Shown: piece after piece, positions 46,504 through 58,500 of the stretch
Position numbering within the stretch: the first letter of the stretch is position 1
How the letters are laid out: each line of letters opens with the position of its first letter
Origin: Panaeolus papilionaceus
Lineage: Eukaryota > Basidiomycota > Agaricomycetes > Agaricales
Reading direction: 5' to 3'
Assembly (NCBI GenBank): GCA_015501605.1
Contig: JADNRZ010000009.1
Coordinates: 620,001-684,000, forward strand
Length of the DNA: 64,000 nt
Program-made: the position numbers and the translations under genes
Notes under the pieces: model-generated
Databases searched by the model: none
Seen by the model: only the letters and a program-made list of their open reading frames with translations
Told to the model about the DNA's origin: nothing

Positions 46504-47806
46504 ATGTATGATCCAACCAAAGCCGTTACGCGTCATACCATCACACAGGAGGGACAGCCTCCTGTGGGTTGGAATGGCAGCGGCTCTGGTGTCAACTCAA
46601 TGGCAGAGAGTGTTGAGTAAGTTATTTTGTGTACCAATACCTGCACTTCTGATGATCTGTTCGAACATCAACACCATCATGTACCAATCAGCCAAACTAC
46701 TATTGTTGAGGATCTGGGTACGTCATACGACATACCTCCTCGGGTGCATCTCTTTATAAGCTGTATTGACTCCATTTCTTAGAAACCCAGGAGAATCGAC
46801 TGTGGTTAAGCTTGGCTTATTGGTGGGACGAGATAAGCGCTTTTGCAGATCGTAAAAAGAGAGCTATCTCTAAGTTTTCAGTCATCATGGCTGTCTGTGT
46901 TGCAATTGTCACTATGATGTATTCTAATCAAAAGCGCATCGACTAGCTTAGAGAAGAAAACAATCATATCAAACAACGACAGATTATGGACGAAGAAAGG
47001 AGAGCATTTGAGAGGGACCGAGATCTAGAGCTATGGACACAACAAGGCAAGGCTTACAGGGCAGATATGGAAAGGTGGGCAGAGGAAAAGGCAGAAGAGA
47101 AGCGGAAGATGGATATCATCACATGGGGAAACCTTACCGCGGCCAACAAATGCCTTCGCTACGGAACACGCGAGTACAAGGCTACCTTAGTCAACGTTCC
47201 ACTCTCATTTGACGCTCGTCGAGTATGCATGCAGAAAAATGTCACTATTAATGGCCAGTCTGTTCATCCGTATGCATGCGGTGCCGAGGTAAGCAACACG
47301 CAGATTGCGGACGAATTTCTTTGGCCTTACCTAACCGTTAAGTCACAGTGCGGGAGCGTTGTCGGTCATTGGATAGTAGCCCACAATGAAACGGCTTGCC
47401 AGACATATTGGACTGGGCTAATAGATAAAGGGTGCCGGGGCCAAAACGTCAGGGTACGTGATACTTCTTTGACCTTTGGTTGAACAGTGAGATGGCTTAC
47501 GTTGCAATGACTTGCTTAGCACTTCCATACCTCTCTCGAAAATATGCTCAGCTCCGACAATTGGTATGAAATGTGCAGCACTACGCCAGGGATATGGATT
47601 AACGACGAATACTATCATTCACCCACGAAATGTGAAACATGGGTGAGTTTTACCATAGCTATAGGTCCCGCCTTCACCTTCGAGTGTGGCTGATGCACAA
47701 TGCCCCGGTATGGTAGGACCATAAAGTATGGGGTGTGTGGTCTGTCGTAGACCCGGAGTGTCAGGTTCTGTTGACTCAAAATACCTTGGTAATGAATCAC
47801 CAGTGA
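46504..47806 (+). CDS. Membrane protein with Cys-rich exterior domain, interrupted by one in-frame TAG
   Basis: A good splice model starts MYDPTKAVTRHTITQEGQ at 46504, continues AESVDQTTIVEDLE, ETQENRLWLSLAYWW, a membrane helix (FSVIMAVCVAIVTMMY), then a coiled coil (LREENNHIKQRQIMDEERRA). A domain follows with CLRYGTREYKATLVNVPL, VCMQKNVTINGQ, VVGHWIVAHNETACQTYW, DKGC and, after two more introns, WGVWSVVDPEC, ending at TGA 47804-47806. This CxxYGTREY...GHWxV...C pattern recurs in mushroom genomes as an uncharacterised membrane family. Between the membrane helix and the coiled coil a TAG (46944-46946) interrupts an otherwise open frame; CAG (Gln) would fit the heptads. No intron that removes it was found. 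The gene may be a very young pseudogene or carry a read error. Confidence 0.75.
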
Positions 47807-48327
47807 TCTCTCATTCTTGAGCGCTTATCTCGCCTTCCATAAATATTCATATTGTGGCAGCATTATTCTTGGAAAATATAGCACTTTGTAGAACAAGGGT
47901 CACCTTTCACTTGAGCACCAAAATAACTTTTCATCTCACCGTATAAAAATGCAAGAAACACCGTGAGGTCGTTATTATATTGGATAACAGCATCGTGGTT
48001 TGTGGGGTGTTGAGAACCAAGTGAGAACTTGAAAGGTAAAGCTGACCTTCCAACTGAAATTTTTCCTCTTTCCTCTTAACTTTGAACTATTTTTTATCGA
48101 CGTGTAATTGAACCTCCAGTCCCTGTCGGCAGCGACAATGTGCATTTTTCGTTTTATGTAGTGGGTGTGTGATGGTGATGACTAATCTACTGTATGATCC
48201 ATGTTTACCAAACTCAGACAAGAACTCCACCTTGAAATTCTTTTCTTCAATTATGACTAGAGATTATACATATGTCTTAAGTCAACCACATACGACCAAC
48301 TGCATATCTCGACCGGGAGGATAATTC
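47807..48327. other. Intergenic stretch upstream of sterol glucosyltransferase
   Basis: No gene is recognised. Presumed promoter and leader of the gene at 48328; no clear TATA box near the start. Confidence 0.45.
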
Positions 48328-51300
48328 ATGCCTTTTCTGCCAAAATTCCTATCAAGAAAGAAAAAGTCTTCATCGTCGGACCTGGGTTCGCTGAGTGACC
48401 GACATCTCACCAAAGAACCGTCTCTCGACTCTACCATCTCAGAAACATTCTCTACGACACCAGATAACGCTTCTTCTCATGAACCTCACTTCTCTCCTAA
48501 AGACCCATCGCAAAAAGACACTTATCCATTAATCAGCACCCTCTACAAGGATGCTACAGATTTCGAAAAAGTATTGTATCATTCTGGATGCATAGACAAG
48601 AAGCGCGCATGCCCTAAGGGAAGTACCGGTTTTGCGGATTTGGTCGCTCATGACTTGAGCGATGTTGAGAAGGCGAATATGGATCGCGATGCAAGGATTT
48701 GCGCGACGATGAAGTCGTGGACACATCCACATCGTAGGGCTAGTTCATCTAGTGCTTCAAGCGCAGATACAACACAGAGCGCCGTGTCTGGGGATAGTGC
48801 TCCCACTCCCACAGTCGGAGACAAGGGAGATGGATCCAGCGACTTTGACTCTCTATTATCCACTGACGATGCTTCAACCTTTACTACGACCAGTACGAAC
48901 GAGACGTCGTTCACCTCTGTGACTTCTGACTTGCCAGACCTGGAGGTTCCACACATTTATCGAGCTTCAGGGGATGCGAATCAAGCCCTTGATAAGCTAA
49001 AACCTGAAGACATCATCCAGATCCTTGAGCATGAGTTTGGTGTTCTTGCGAGCCCAGAGGAACCGGAGAAACTCTTGCTCGAAACGGATGGATGCCTGCT
49101 ACATGGAGTTGCTGTGGTTGTGCGTCGTTTCCTATCTTCATCCCTTGGTTACTCTACTGACATGACGTTTCAAAGGGGGTAATACATCTCACAAGTCATA
49201 GGCTAACATTCCATGCCACCTTGTTGGCAACGCGGCCTGACATTGCCCCAGCAGAGCACATCCTGAGGTCTGGTTCAGGAATCATCCATAGAACAGGGCT
49301 CAGAGCTAAAAAGCGCGTTTGGTTTGAGTTGACTCATGATATGATCAGTATCTATGCATCTGGAAAGGAAGATGATAAGATCAGACCACTTTCGACTCTC
49401 CTTCGTGCGTAAAGTCTTGTTTAGCTCATACGACGAAAGATCTAACGTACTCGGGTTTCAGTTGCTCATATCGATTATATACGTCCTGAAGACCCTCAAC
49501 ATCCTCGCATAATCAAGTTAGATGTAAAACCTTTCGCGCGTATGAAGGATGATTACGCTGAGCTAGAATCTGTCGAGTCTGCTAGAACATGGAGGAGAGA
49601 AATTACAGGCATGTTTTATGAGGTTTAGTTGCGAGAAGAATGGACTGACTTTAATTGTAGCTGCACTATTTGCTTACCGCCATAAACGCCAGGACATCCT
49701 CTCGAACACCTCTCCGGACTCCAACGGTGTAAAAATCAGCATTCCTCTGCATCACATCCTCGACACACAGACAGGTCCCTGCGGAGATGACATTCCTTCG
49801 CTGGTATCAATTCAGATCGCTCTTAGCTCCTCTGACAGTGTGAATGACCTGGAGGGGGAGGAGTTGCCAGAGTCACAAACCTTTGCCATTGGTCCAGTTA
49901 CAGAGGTCCCTATTTGGGACAAATATCTGAATATACTGATTCACGAGGCAAAGAAACGTCGTAGTGCTGCACATTCTCGCGACCAATCTGCGGCCATTGT
50001 CGACTTCGGTCCGTACAATTTCTTACCAAACCCCAGCAGCGCTCCGCTCGACGGTGGTATGAGTCAAGAAGTCGCCATTCGTGTCGCGCTGGGAATCCCT
50101 AGGGGTATCGAAATGTGGTGTATGTCCAGGTTTCTTTTGCCATGATGTCCGCTAACTGAGAAGGGTTGTATTAGATTCTCGAGCACGTCTCTACCGCACG
50201 GTGATGTGCACAGGATATTTTGTCATAACGCCCGCATCAATTGGATTTTGGTGCCAGAATGTTACGCAACGGGACCTACGATATCGCGTGCCAATTGATG
50301 TCATAAAGAGTGCTACCAAATTTTCATGGAACTTTTTAGGCGTGGAGGGGTTGGCTTTGGGGATCACAGGCCGACCTGATTTCAAGATCGTCTTCAAAAC
50401 AGTCTCCGTGCGTGATGAAGCGTTTGAAAGGATTTCTTCTGCATTGGATCCCCATGCCAATTTAACACGGCCCACATACGCTGAAACATTGACAGAGTCT
50501 CCATCTGATTCGGGAACATTGGTCCCTGCAACACCGACCCAAGAACCAATAGACCCAATTGATATGTTTGCTCCCATCTCCCGCTCCATTGCTGCCACGT
50601 CTGTCGCTGCATCATCCCGCCCTGCTCGACCAGCAGGTCTCCCTAAAGTGATTAACATCCCACCTCAGATGTTGATCCACGATCGGGAACTCCATTTTGT
50701 GTGTTTGACAATTGGCTCAAGGGGAGATGTGCAACCATATATTGCTCTCGGGATCGGGTTGAAGGAAGAGGGTCATAGGGTGACGATTGTTACGCATGAC
50801 GAATACAAGGACTGGATTGAGAAGTTTGGGATAGGGCATCGAGCTGCTGGCGGCGATCCTGCACTTTTGATGAAATTGAGCGTTGAAAACAAAGTAAGGA
50901 TTTTTTTCTTCCTATCAACAAGGTCACTTACCATCAGGTAATAGATGTTTTCGCCTGATTTTTTCAAGGAGAGTTTGTCGAACGTGAGCTGCCATCTTTG
51001 TCATATTTTTCCTAGAGCGCTTATCCAAGATATGAGTCCAGTTTAGGCCTTGGCTTGACGCACGTACGTTGGATCATACACATCCTTTTCCGTTTCTAAT
51101 TCCTATCCGCAGTTCTCAGAGATTCTTGGAGTGCGTGTCAGGACGCTGATGTACTGCTTGAGAGCCCATCTGCGATGGCAGGTGTACATATTGCCGAAGT
51201 TTTGAACATTCCATATATTCGTACCTTCACCATGCCGTGGACAAAGTACATGCTGTATGCTTCTCCGTGTAGATCGGTTCTAACCAAGTTCTCTAGGACG

Positions 51301-52668
51301 ACAGAATTCCCTCATGCATTGTTAAGTCCCCCGGTGGATTCTCCGACGTTCAACAGCACATCGTAGGCAACATATCGGTATACGATTAACCCGCGCTCAC
51401 CAATATATTGTTAGTTATATTCTTTTCAGGTGAGTGAATGAAAGATGACGTCGCACTGTGTGTTTATGTAGATCATTCTAGTAATGTGATATGGGCTGCA
51501 ACCTCGGGCCAAATAAATCGATGGAGAAAGGAGTCCCTGCACGTGGAAGCTACGGATATGGGGCATGCCGCCCAGTTCAAAATAAGCTTCATATACAATT
51601 TTTCGAAGGTATGCTCTCGAGGTGATTTATGATTGTTGAAGAGCTCTTATCGTCCCCAGGTGGTTGTACCTAAACCTTTAGACTGGCCAGAACATGTTCA
51701 AATCTCTGGATAGTGAGTTGTTGATTTTCAGACTGCCTTCGGTGTTTTAATGCTTGGAAAGCTGGTTTCTTGACCATTCGGAACATAATTGGGCCCCAAG
51801 CGACGAATTGAAGGCTTGGATGACAAAAGCCAGAGACGATGGAAAACCGATTGTTTACATTGGTTTCGGCAGTATAACGGTGCCACATCCACGGCGCGTC
51901 ACGGCGCACCTGTATAGGGCGGTGGTACAAAGTAAGCAATGTTACCTTCCAGGGTGTAAGGCGTCTGTTCTCATGCACAGCCGGTTATTCAGGTGGCGTC
52001 AGAGCAATTATCACAAAAGGCTGGTCTGGGCGATTGAGTACACGAAAAAAGGAGGAAGAACCAGAAATCGAGCCACCACCTGAATGCTTCGTCATGGATA
52101 GTATCCCTCACGATTGGCTATTCCCTAGAATTCAAGCAGCATTCCATCATGGAGGGGCGGGCACGACAGGGGCGAGTCTTCGAGCGGGTATCCCTACCCT
52201 CATCAAGCCATGGTTTGGTGACCAGTTTTTCTGGGCATCCAGGGTGCATAAATTGGGGGCAAGTATCATCTTTCCGACGCTCATATATCCCTGGAGTATT
52301 CCATTGTCTAACGTTGCCACGTCTGTGTGAACAGGCAGGCGTGAAGGTCCCATCCTTGCATGTCAGAGACATGACTGATGCATTGAGGAGAGCCACCAGT
52401 GACTCGTAAGTTGATCTGACAATGAATTGACCTATTTATTTACCTCCCGAATCCGCAGCAATATGAAAGAACGGGCATTCAGAATTGGGGAACGCATCCG
52501 AGCTGTAACGGTTTCTTTCTCTTGTATTGATTTGCAAATGTATTGATCAGGGTATCGTTTTTTTCGCTGATCATGTAGGAAAATGGTATCCATACCGCGA
52601 TATGGCTTATATACGGCCATTTGCGGCGAACCAGAGGAAAAGGATCTGGAGTCGGAACAGCGTGCTGA
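48328..52668 (+). CDS. UGT51: UDP-glucose:sterol 3-beta-glucosyltransferase (Ugt51/Atg26 type)
   Basis: Makes steryl glucosides from ergosterol and UDP-glucose; in some fungi the Atg26 form is also used in pexophagy. Order: disordered N-terminus; a GRAM-like block ([18 protein letters not shown]); a PH-like region with [12 protein letters not shown]; a second GRAM-type region ([36 protein letters not shown]); then the glycosyltransferase, [97 protein letters not shown] and [20 protein letters not shown]. The HHGGAGTT block is the UDP-sugar-binding signature. More than a dozen introns splice in phase. One (49609-49660) must use a GC donor, because only that site gives the conserved [10 protein letters not shown]. 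The C-terminus ([18 protein letters not shown]) is short; stop at 52666-52668. Confidence 0.96.
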
Positions 52669-53118
52669 GGTTTATAATTTGGGCTATTGTAGGCCTACTT
52701 CCCCGCATTCCAAATCTAGACAACCTATCACCCCGACCACGATGATTCTTTCAATCCGAAGCGTAAATACAAACTATTTTTGTAACATGTCAAGCAGGAA
52801 TCTAGGCAAAACTTGCCGAACTTTCTGCGACCTCGAGCCGACTTACCCTCCGACGATTTTGAATGTCGCCTTGGAACAACTGAACTCCACGGAGTGTCAA
52901 GCAACCTCCGGGAGGTAGACCCTGGCCCTCTGATTACATACACGTGCTCTCCAAGTTCAGATTAAGCTAGTGACAAGCTGGTGATGTGATATTTCGACCC
53001 TAAGTACTTATATTTTCAGTTGGAACTTGATGCGTTGTGACAACTCCCGGTGGAAATACACCAACCCTGTTTCCTCCTCCCCCTCACTCCCCGTTCCCCC
53101 CTCTCTGGTTCTGAGTCT
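52669..53118. other. Intergenic stretch upstream of the DUF6534-like gene
   Basis: Only the presumed promoter of the next gene; a CT-rich leader precedes the ATG at 53119 (53067-53105). Confidence 0.45.
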
Positions 53119-55265
53119 ATGTCGTCGATTCCGACCGTATCTGAGCTGGAGCAGACATTAGGGGTCATTCTCATTGGTAATTTCAAAATATCGATGTATT
53201 GATGGATCGCTGAAGCATCTGCTTGGTGCGGTACTTAGGATATGTTGTTGCGATGGTTGTCTTTGGGATCACAGTGTTCCGTAAGTCAATTTTTTCTTTA
53301 GTCTTCTCCTTGACAGCGAGTAATTATTTCTGCACTAGAGACATATGTGTACTATTCGAAGTACGGATTGGATAGTATATGGACAAAAACAGTCGTATGC
53401 TTCTTTACTTTTTTGGCATGATAGCAGTGAGCTAAAAAGCAGTTTAGGTCGGATCACTATGGTAGGCCTTGTACGGGTGGAAATGGGATGAAATACCACC
53501 ACTGACTGTTTATAAGTTTCCTGGATGTGGTCATGACTATCCTAGGTGAGCAGATATACCTCTGCTGTCGAAAACGGTTTCTAAATTTGGGTGCTACCTT
53601 CAGTATCGCATGCGTAAGGCCTCACAACTCTTTTTAAGGTGGCCCCCCTCATAAAACCCTCAGGATATACCATTATATGATTCTTCAATATCCATTTACC
53701 ACTGGTCTAATAAATGCCACCCCGTGCGTCGGCTTATCGTTATCTGACATTTCGCTTTCCCTCATCCTTTATACACCCATTTTAGAACATATTCAGTGAG
53801 TCACCACCTTTTCAGTGCCAAATTACACTGCTGACGGAATGCAAGGCTCAGCTGGGGCTTTCGGTAATTGATTTGTGCTCATAAGGGGCGGCGAGCGGTT
53901 GATGCTAACGTCTATCTTCACAGGTAGTCGCTCTTTTTATCGTTCAATTGTGAGTTTCTTCCCAGAGACAGTGTGTCATGGACTGTTCACTTAGTTGTTG
54001 TTTTGTGCAGATTTTATGCGTTCCATACGTGGAGAGGTGATATAATTCGTATTTGTGTGGGGATTTGTTCTGACCCTAACAAAAAAAAAAACAGCTAGCA
54101 AAAACATAGTTGTTTCCATGTTTATCGTCAGTATTCAAACTCATCTGGATTTTATGACCTCGAATAATTCTGCCTAGACTTCAACATCATTAGCAGCTTT
54201 TGGTGAGAACAGTTTGTCCACTTTTGACGACATATCTGACTGTTTTTTGTATGTTTTGATCCTCAGTGCTTGGCTTAGGTGAGGCTCTAACATCGTTGTC
54301 ATCACCCCAATCCACACTCACATAGTAAACTTCTTCCCTCAGTTGTTGCTGCAAATCTGTACGCATCCCGGGTTGATTTCACTATTTTTCCTTCCCTTAT
54401 AATCTACCATTAGCGTGCGGGATTCTGCATTTTCCTCACTGACAGAAGGATCATCGAAGGCGAGTAAAATCTTCATTACAAATATTCGACCCTAATGTTC
54501 ATGCAGGTCATCATGATTACTTCGAAAAGCCTCGTCTGCCTTTCCAGCTTCTTTACCGCAGGCGTGCTATCGTATTACCTTTACCCTTCAACAAACCCTT
54601 CAGTATCAGTGTTTGTTTCGAATCCTCCATTGTGCTCGACACCCACTTACCTTGCAATATCCCTAGAATAAACGACTTCAATGATGGTCAGGTGGTCAGT
54701 CATCTAATATCTCATGGCGCCCTTGCTGCTACTTTTCAATTGAGCTTTGTGGTGGTGGTAAGCAGACCTCGCGAATACAGTGAATTGTCACCTTATCCGT
54801 CCATAGCTTGCAGCATCTCCTTCTAAACCGCTATGGATGCCATTCCAGTTTCTTGCAAGCAAGGGTACTATCTCACACTTTCCCCATGTTGCTCTAAATT
54901 GACATCCCATAACAGTATATACGAACAGCGTGCTAACTTTGTAAGTCTATAAAATGTCGCAGGTTTCCCTTTTGTTTATTCACTTTACTTGCAGGCTCAA
55001 CTCTCGCAAGGCCCGTCATGGCAAGGCAATCGAGGGTGGCCTCGACAATGCACAAACCACTGCAGCAAATTTTCCCACCCACCGTACTTCAAACGTCTGC
55101 TTCAACGTGACCGACAGCAGGTTGGACGAACCCGGTCAAGGGATTGGGACATCTCGCACTGACTCTGACACCCTCGAAAAATCCATTCTAGACGAGGATT
55201 ACAAGCAGTGTTGGCAGGACGAGATAGTAGAGCACAAAACACCATCAGTATCAACAGATGCATAA
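53119..55265 (+). CDS. DUF6534-like seven-helix membrane protein, many micro-exons
   Basis: The start MSSIPTVSELEQTLGVILIG at 53119 joins to YVVAMVVFGITVFQTYVYY and SKYGLDSIWTKTVVGSLW, matching the first helix and loop of this mushroom-expanded family of unknown function. Later pieces are HYMILQYPFTTGLINATP, VVALFIVQLFYAFHTWR, ASKNIVVSMFI, ITSKSLVCLSSFFTAGVLS, YYLYPSTNPS joined to VVSHLISHGALAATFQLSF, and LWMPFQFLASKVYTNSVLT followed by LLNSRKARHG. The cytoplasmic tail of about 85 residues is hydrophilic and ends at TAA 55263-55265. At least a dozen introns, some exons under 40 nt, make exact boundaries in 53450-54480 uncertain. Seven membrane helices are expected; I can place five or six by eye. 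No ligand or partner can be inferred. Confidence 0.75.
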
Positions 55266-55394
55266 TCTCACATTTTGATTGGAGCCAACTTGTACAATAT
55301 TAATAATTACACCCACTCCACCCAGAAATGATGCGGTATTCGAGAGCAAGAAAAGGCAAGGTATATTCGTGGTATGTTTTGAGTCAGGGGGTGA

Positions 55395-57629
55395 CTAGCA
55401 GAGACGGATGCGTCCTGCTGAAGGATCGTGGTCGCTGATGCGAGCACTCAATGTGGGGGACCAGTTGTTCACATGAACGTGCTGAAATTCAGCTCCACGG
55501 AGTCTAATGGCAAGGGAGACGAGGGCATGATCGAGTTGCTGAGAATTCTGGTCAAAGACATAGCTGTAACGCTCAACCTCGGGAATTCCGGCGACCTCAT
55601 CGATATCCGTCAGCAAAGCTGTCAGGGGCTTGTAGACAGAGCGAGTCTGGATGTACTCGTTGAAATCACCGGCAACCACGATGTTGGCGAGAGGGTTTTT
55701 CGCGAGCAGAGATTTTACGAAGGTCTGTCATATTTCGCTTAATTTTGAGACGATTACGATGAAAAAGTAGAGGCTTACAGCAACAGACGCAACTTGAGCG
55801 GTACGGGCCTCGATGGGAGAGTTGACAGGGGGTCTTGCGTCTCCTTGAGTGGAACTGCTGCCACCCTTGGAGCTTAGGTGAAGGTTGATAGTAAAGAAAT
55901 CAGCTCCTGCAGCAGTGCGCCAGTGGGCGACGAGGGGCTTGCGGGTCGCGTTCCACGCAGGGTTAAGGGGGTCGATACGACCTGGGTTGAATCTGAGGGA
56001 TTTTCAGAGGCAGCAACTATCTCTGTTGCGAATGGACACTTACGACAATTTTGGTCTTAAGAAAGAGCCAGTAACCTGTGTGACATCGAGTGATCCTCCA
56101 GCTGGTGATCCTGATACAAGTGATAGCTTCTCGGGACGGTATCTAGTGTGGAGTTGATTAGAAACCTGGAAAAGTGCAGTGAGTAGGCTACGTACAGGAA
56201 GGCAGTTCTGATATTTCCGCCGGGCTGACCACCATCCTGGTTGTTCACAGGATCGATTGACGCAAACTGGTAGGTCACATTGCTGACAGCAGCAATAGCA
56301 TTTACAAGGGTCGTCAGAGTGACATTGGCAGAAACTGTGCCGTCGTCCGTCGGACCAGTGTCGTCCTGAATTTCTTGGACGAACATGATGTCGGGCGTTT
56401 GTAGGAGGTTGCTAATGTGAGCTGCGACTGCAGGGACGTGGGCAGACTTTGGGGACATGTTTTCAACCTGCGATTACAGTTAGTATATCCGATGTGCGAG
56501 AACGAATTGAGTAACTCGCATTGTAATCACCAAAAGTGATAGCACATTTATCGTTGCGTCTGATGCTCTTGAATGATACAGGAGGGATGTCAGAGCTAGG
56601 TGTGGATGTGACCTTTGGAGCGGTCAATGGCAAGACATAGAAGAAACCAAACCTAACGCGGGTTATTGAGTCAAATGTTCAATGCGGTAAATATTGAATG
56701 GAACTCACTGGTATGTAACAACACCAGTGATATCGGTCAGACCAACGCCAACAGCAGTCTGTGGGTTCTTGGTGCCATCAAGTGGAGAACCGACAATCAC
56801 AGTCTCGGGATTGCCATCAGGAATACCACCAGGACCTAAGTTGGGTATAAATGACAACACCGAGAAATAGCAAATATAACACAAACCAAAGTTAACGCTG
56901 AGGCCTCCACGGGAATTTCGTCCTGTGACCTTCCAATCTCCATAGACCCAGAATTCTCCAAAGTTATTTTGGAAAGCCGTGGCGGTAGGCTTGCGGATGG
57001 TTACGAGTTGGCCCTCCAAACTTTCCCAGAAATCCATGCCATACTTGGACGGTTCCAAAGTAGCATTGACAGATTCAATCCTTGAGCTGTTATTAGGAAC
57101 GGACAGGAATCCATCTCTGCCAGTATCCAAGGCAGAGAACAGTCTCGTGGGAGGGCTTCTGTCTTGACCGAGGATGACAGGCAAAACAGGATTACCCTTC
57201 GAAATGATGGTGATGTTAGACGGCGCTTCAAGCTCTGTGATGGAGAGATCGTTGGGTCTTGATGCGGCGCGGAACTCAGAAACGCGACCATTCAGCGAAA
57301 TCGAGTCACCAACTGTTACAGAATTTAGCACGGCAGCAGCGCTGGAAAATACAAAGAGTCCGTTGGAGATCCGGACGTCTGCGCTCCGCTCTCCGGCGAT
57401 ATAGAAGCCAGTTGATGCCTATGGTATCGAAAAATATCAACTTTCGATTGAGTCCCCAAAAATAGTGACTACTTGGACATACCTTCGCAGTAACAATACC
57501 AGTAACGCCCTGGACGGTCTGACCACTAAGTGGACTCCTCCAGGCTGGACCTTGGATGTCAGAGACAGTAACAGACGAGGCTACTGCAACGTAGCATGAC
57601 CAAAAGAGTAGTGAGTAGAGCTTAGCCAT
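55395..57629 (-). CDS. Secreted ExeM/NucH-type endonuclease/exonuclease/phosphatase
   Basis: The start at 57629 gives MAKLYSLLFWSCYVAVASSV, a signal peptide. An N-terminal OB-like domain follows (VSDIQGPAWRSPLSGQTVQG, VTGIVTAK, GFYIAGERSADVRISNG), as in bacterial extracellular nucleases of the ExeM/NucH class. The catalytic EEP domain follows with AITFGDYN, VENMSPKSAHVPAVAAHI, DIMFVQEIQDD (Glu ligand), FFTINLHLSSKGG, NIVVAGDFNEY and ISDHDPS, containing the usual Glu, His, Asp/Asn and closing Asp-His pair, so it is probably an active secreted Mg-dependent DNase or phosphodiesterase. Several Asn sequons (NVT, NSS, NAT) fit secretion. Seven or more exons join in phase. The stop is at 55395-55397. 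Confidence 0.9.
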
Positions 57630-57707
57630 AGCGTCCTGAAATATTTGATAGACCTGAATGGCGGGAGAATGGACCCAGCTAAACACCTAAAGATGTGAAG
57701 CAATGCA

Positions 57708-57715
57708 TTTTTATA
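57708..57715 (-). promoter_or_regulatory. TATA box of the secreted nuclease gene
   Basis: TATAAAAA on the minus strand lies about 80 bases before the nuclease start codon at 57629. Assignment is from position only. Confidence 0.5.
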
Positions 57716-58500
57716 AGTCGATAAATTCTGGGTCTAGGGCGAAGCACGTTTACGCTTTGCTGGAGACCACATGCAACGAACGGGTAAAGTCCCATTATGA
57801 TATGAAGTCCTATGGTTCCACGTGAAGATGTCGACTAAAGTGCGTATGAAAGGGACAGGAACATATGGTATTGGCAAGATATTGGCGTTTAATGACGGGC
57901 TTCGAATTCAAGAACTTGACATTGGTTGAGATGTCATTCACCACGCACGATGCACAACTTCTTTGCCTGCTTGTTTTGGTAATCATCAAGCTGGCAATAC
58001 CACATTTTCCCTTAAAAGGTAATCCAAGCGCATCACCATACAGCTCCCTAAGCGCACTTCCCTTCAGAGGGAAGCGGCATTCCTGGTAACACTTTATGGA
58101 GGATCGAATCAACGTTCAAGGTCTTACCAATAATCTGACGGACTCTATGATAAGTGATGTGTACTGGGAATGATTTCGATGACATGCTTATAAACGCCAC
58201 CGAAAATGAAGAATATTGTTAGAAGATGGGTGGGACACTTTCCACGCGATAAATGGAAACCTGGTCCTCCTCATAAAAACGAGCACGTTCGTCAGATGGA
58301 AGAGGATGAAAACCACCTTTCTTGATTAACATGCCACACAATGCTAGGTAAAGTAATACAAATGAATATAGATAGAAGATATATGTAAATCTACTTGCAT
58401 GACCCGCGAGCCAGAAGTCAGGAACAAAAAAAAAAATAGGATCGAAGCCTGTCCGAAATGTCATTAACGAAGGAGATATGCGGGGAAAGACCAGTTATAA
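57716..58500. other. Intergenic stretch between the two secreted-protein genes
   Basis: No credible gene. An 81-codon minus frame at 58219-58464 contains a hydrophobic run (TYIFYLYSFVLLYLALCGML), but it includes a long A/T homopolymer at 58427-58437 and no family similarity, so I do not call it. Confidence 0.4.

Noticed and set aside
58219..58464. 81-codon minus-strand frame with a hydrophobic run
   Set aside because: Includes a homopolymer stretch, lacks introns and any family likeness, and sits in a spacer; chance is the simpler explanation.
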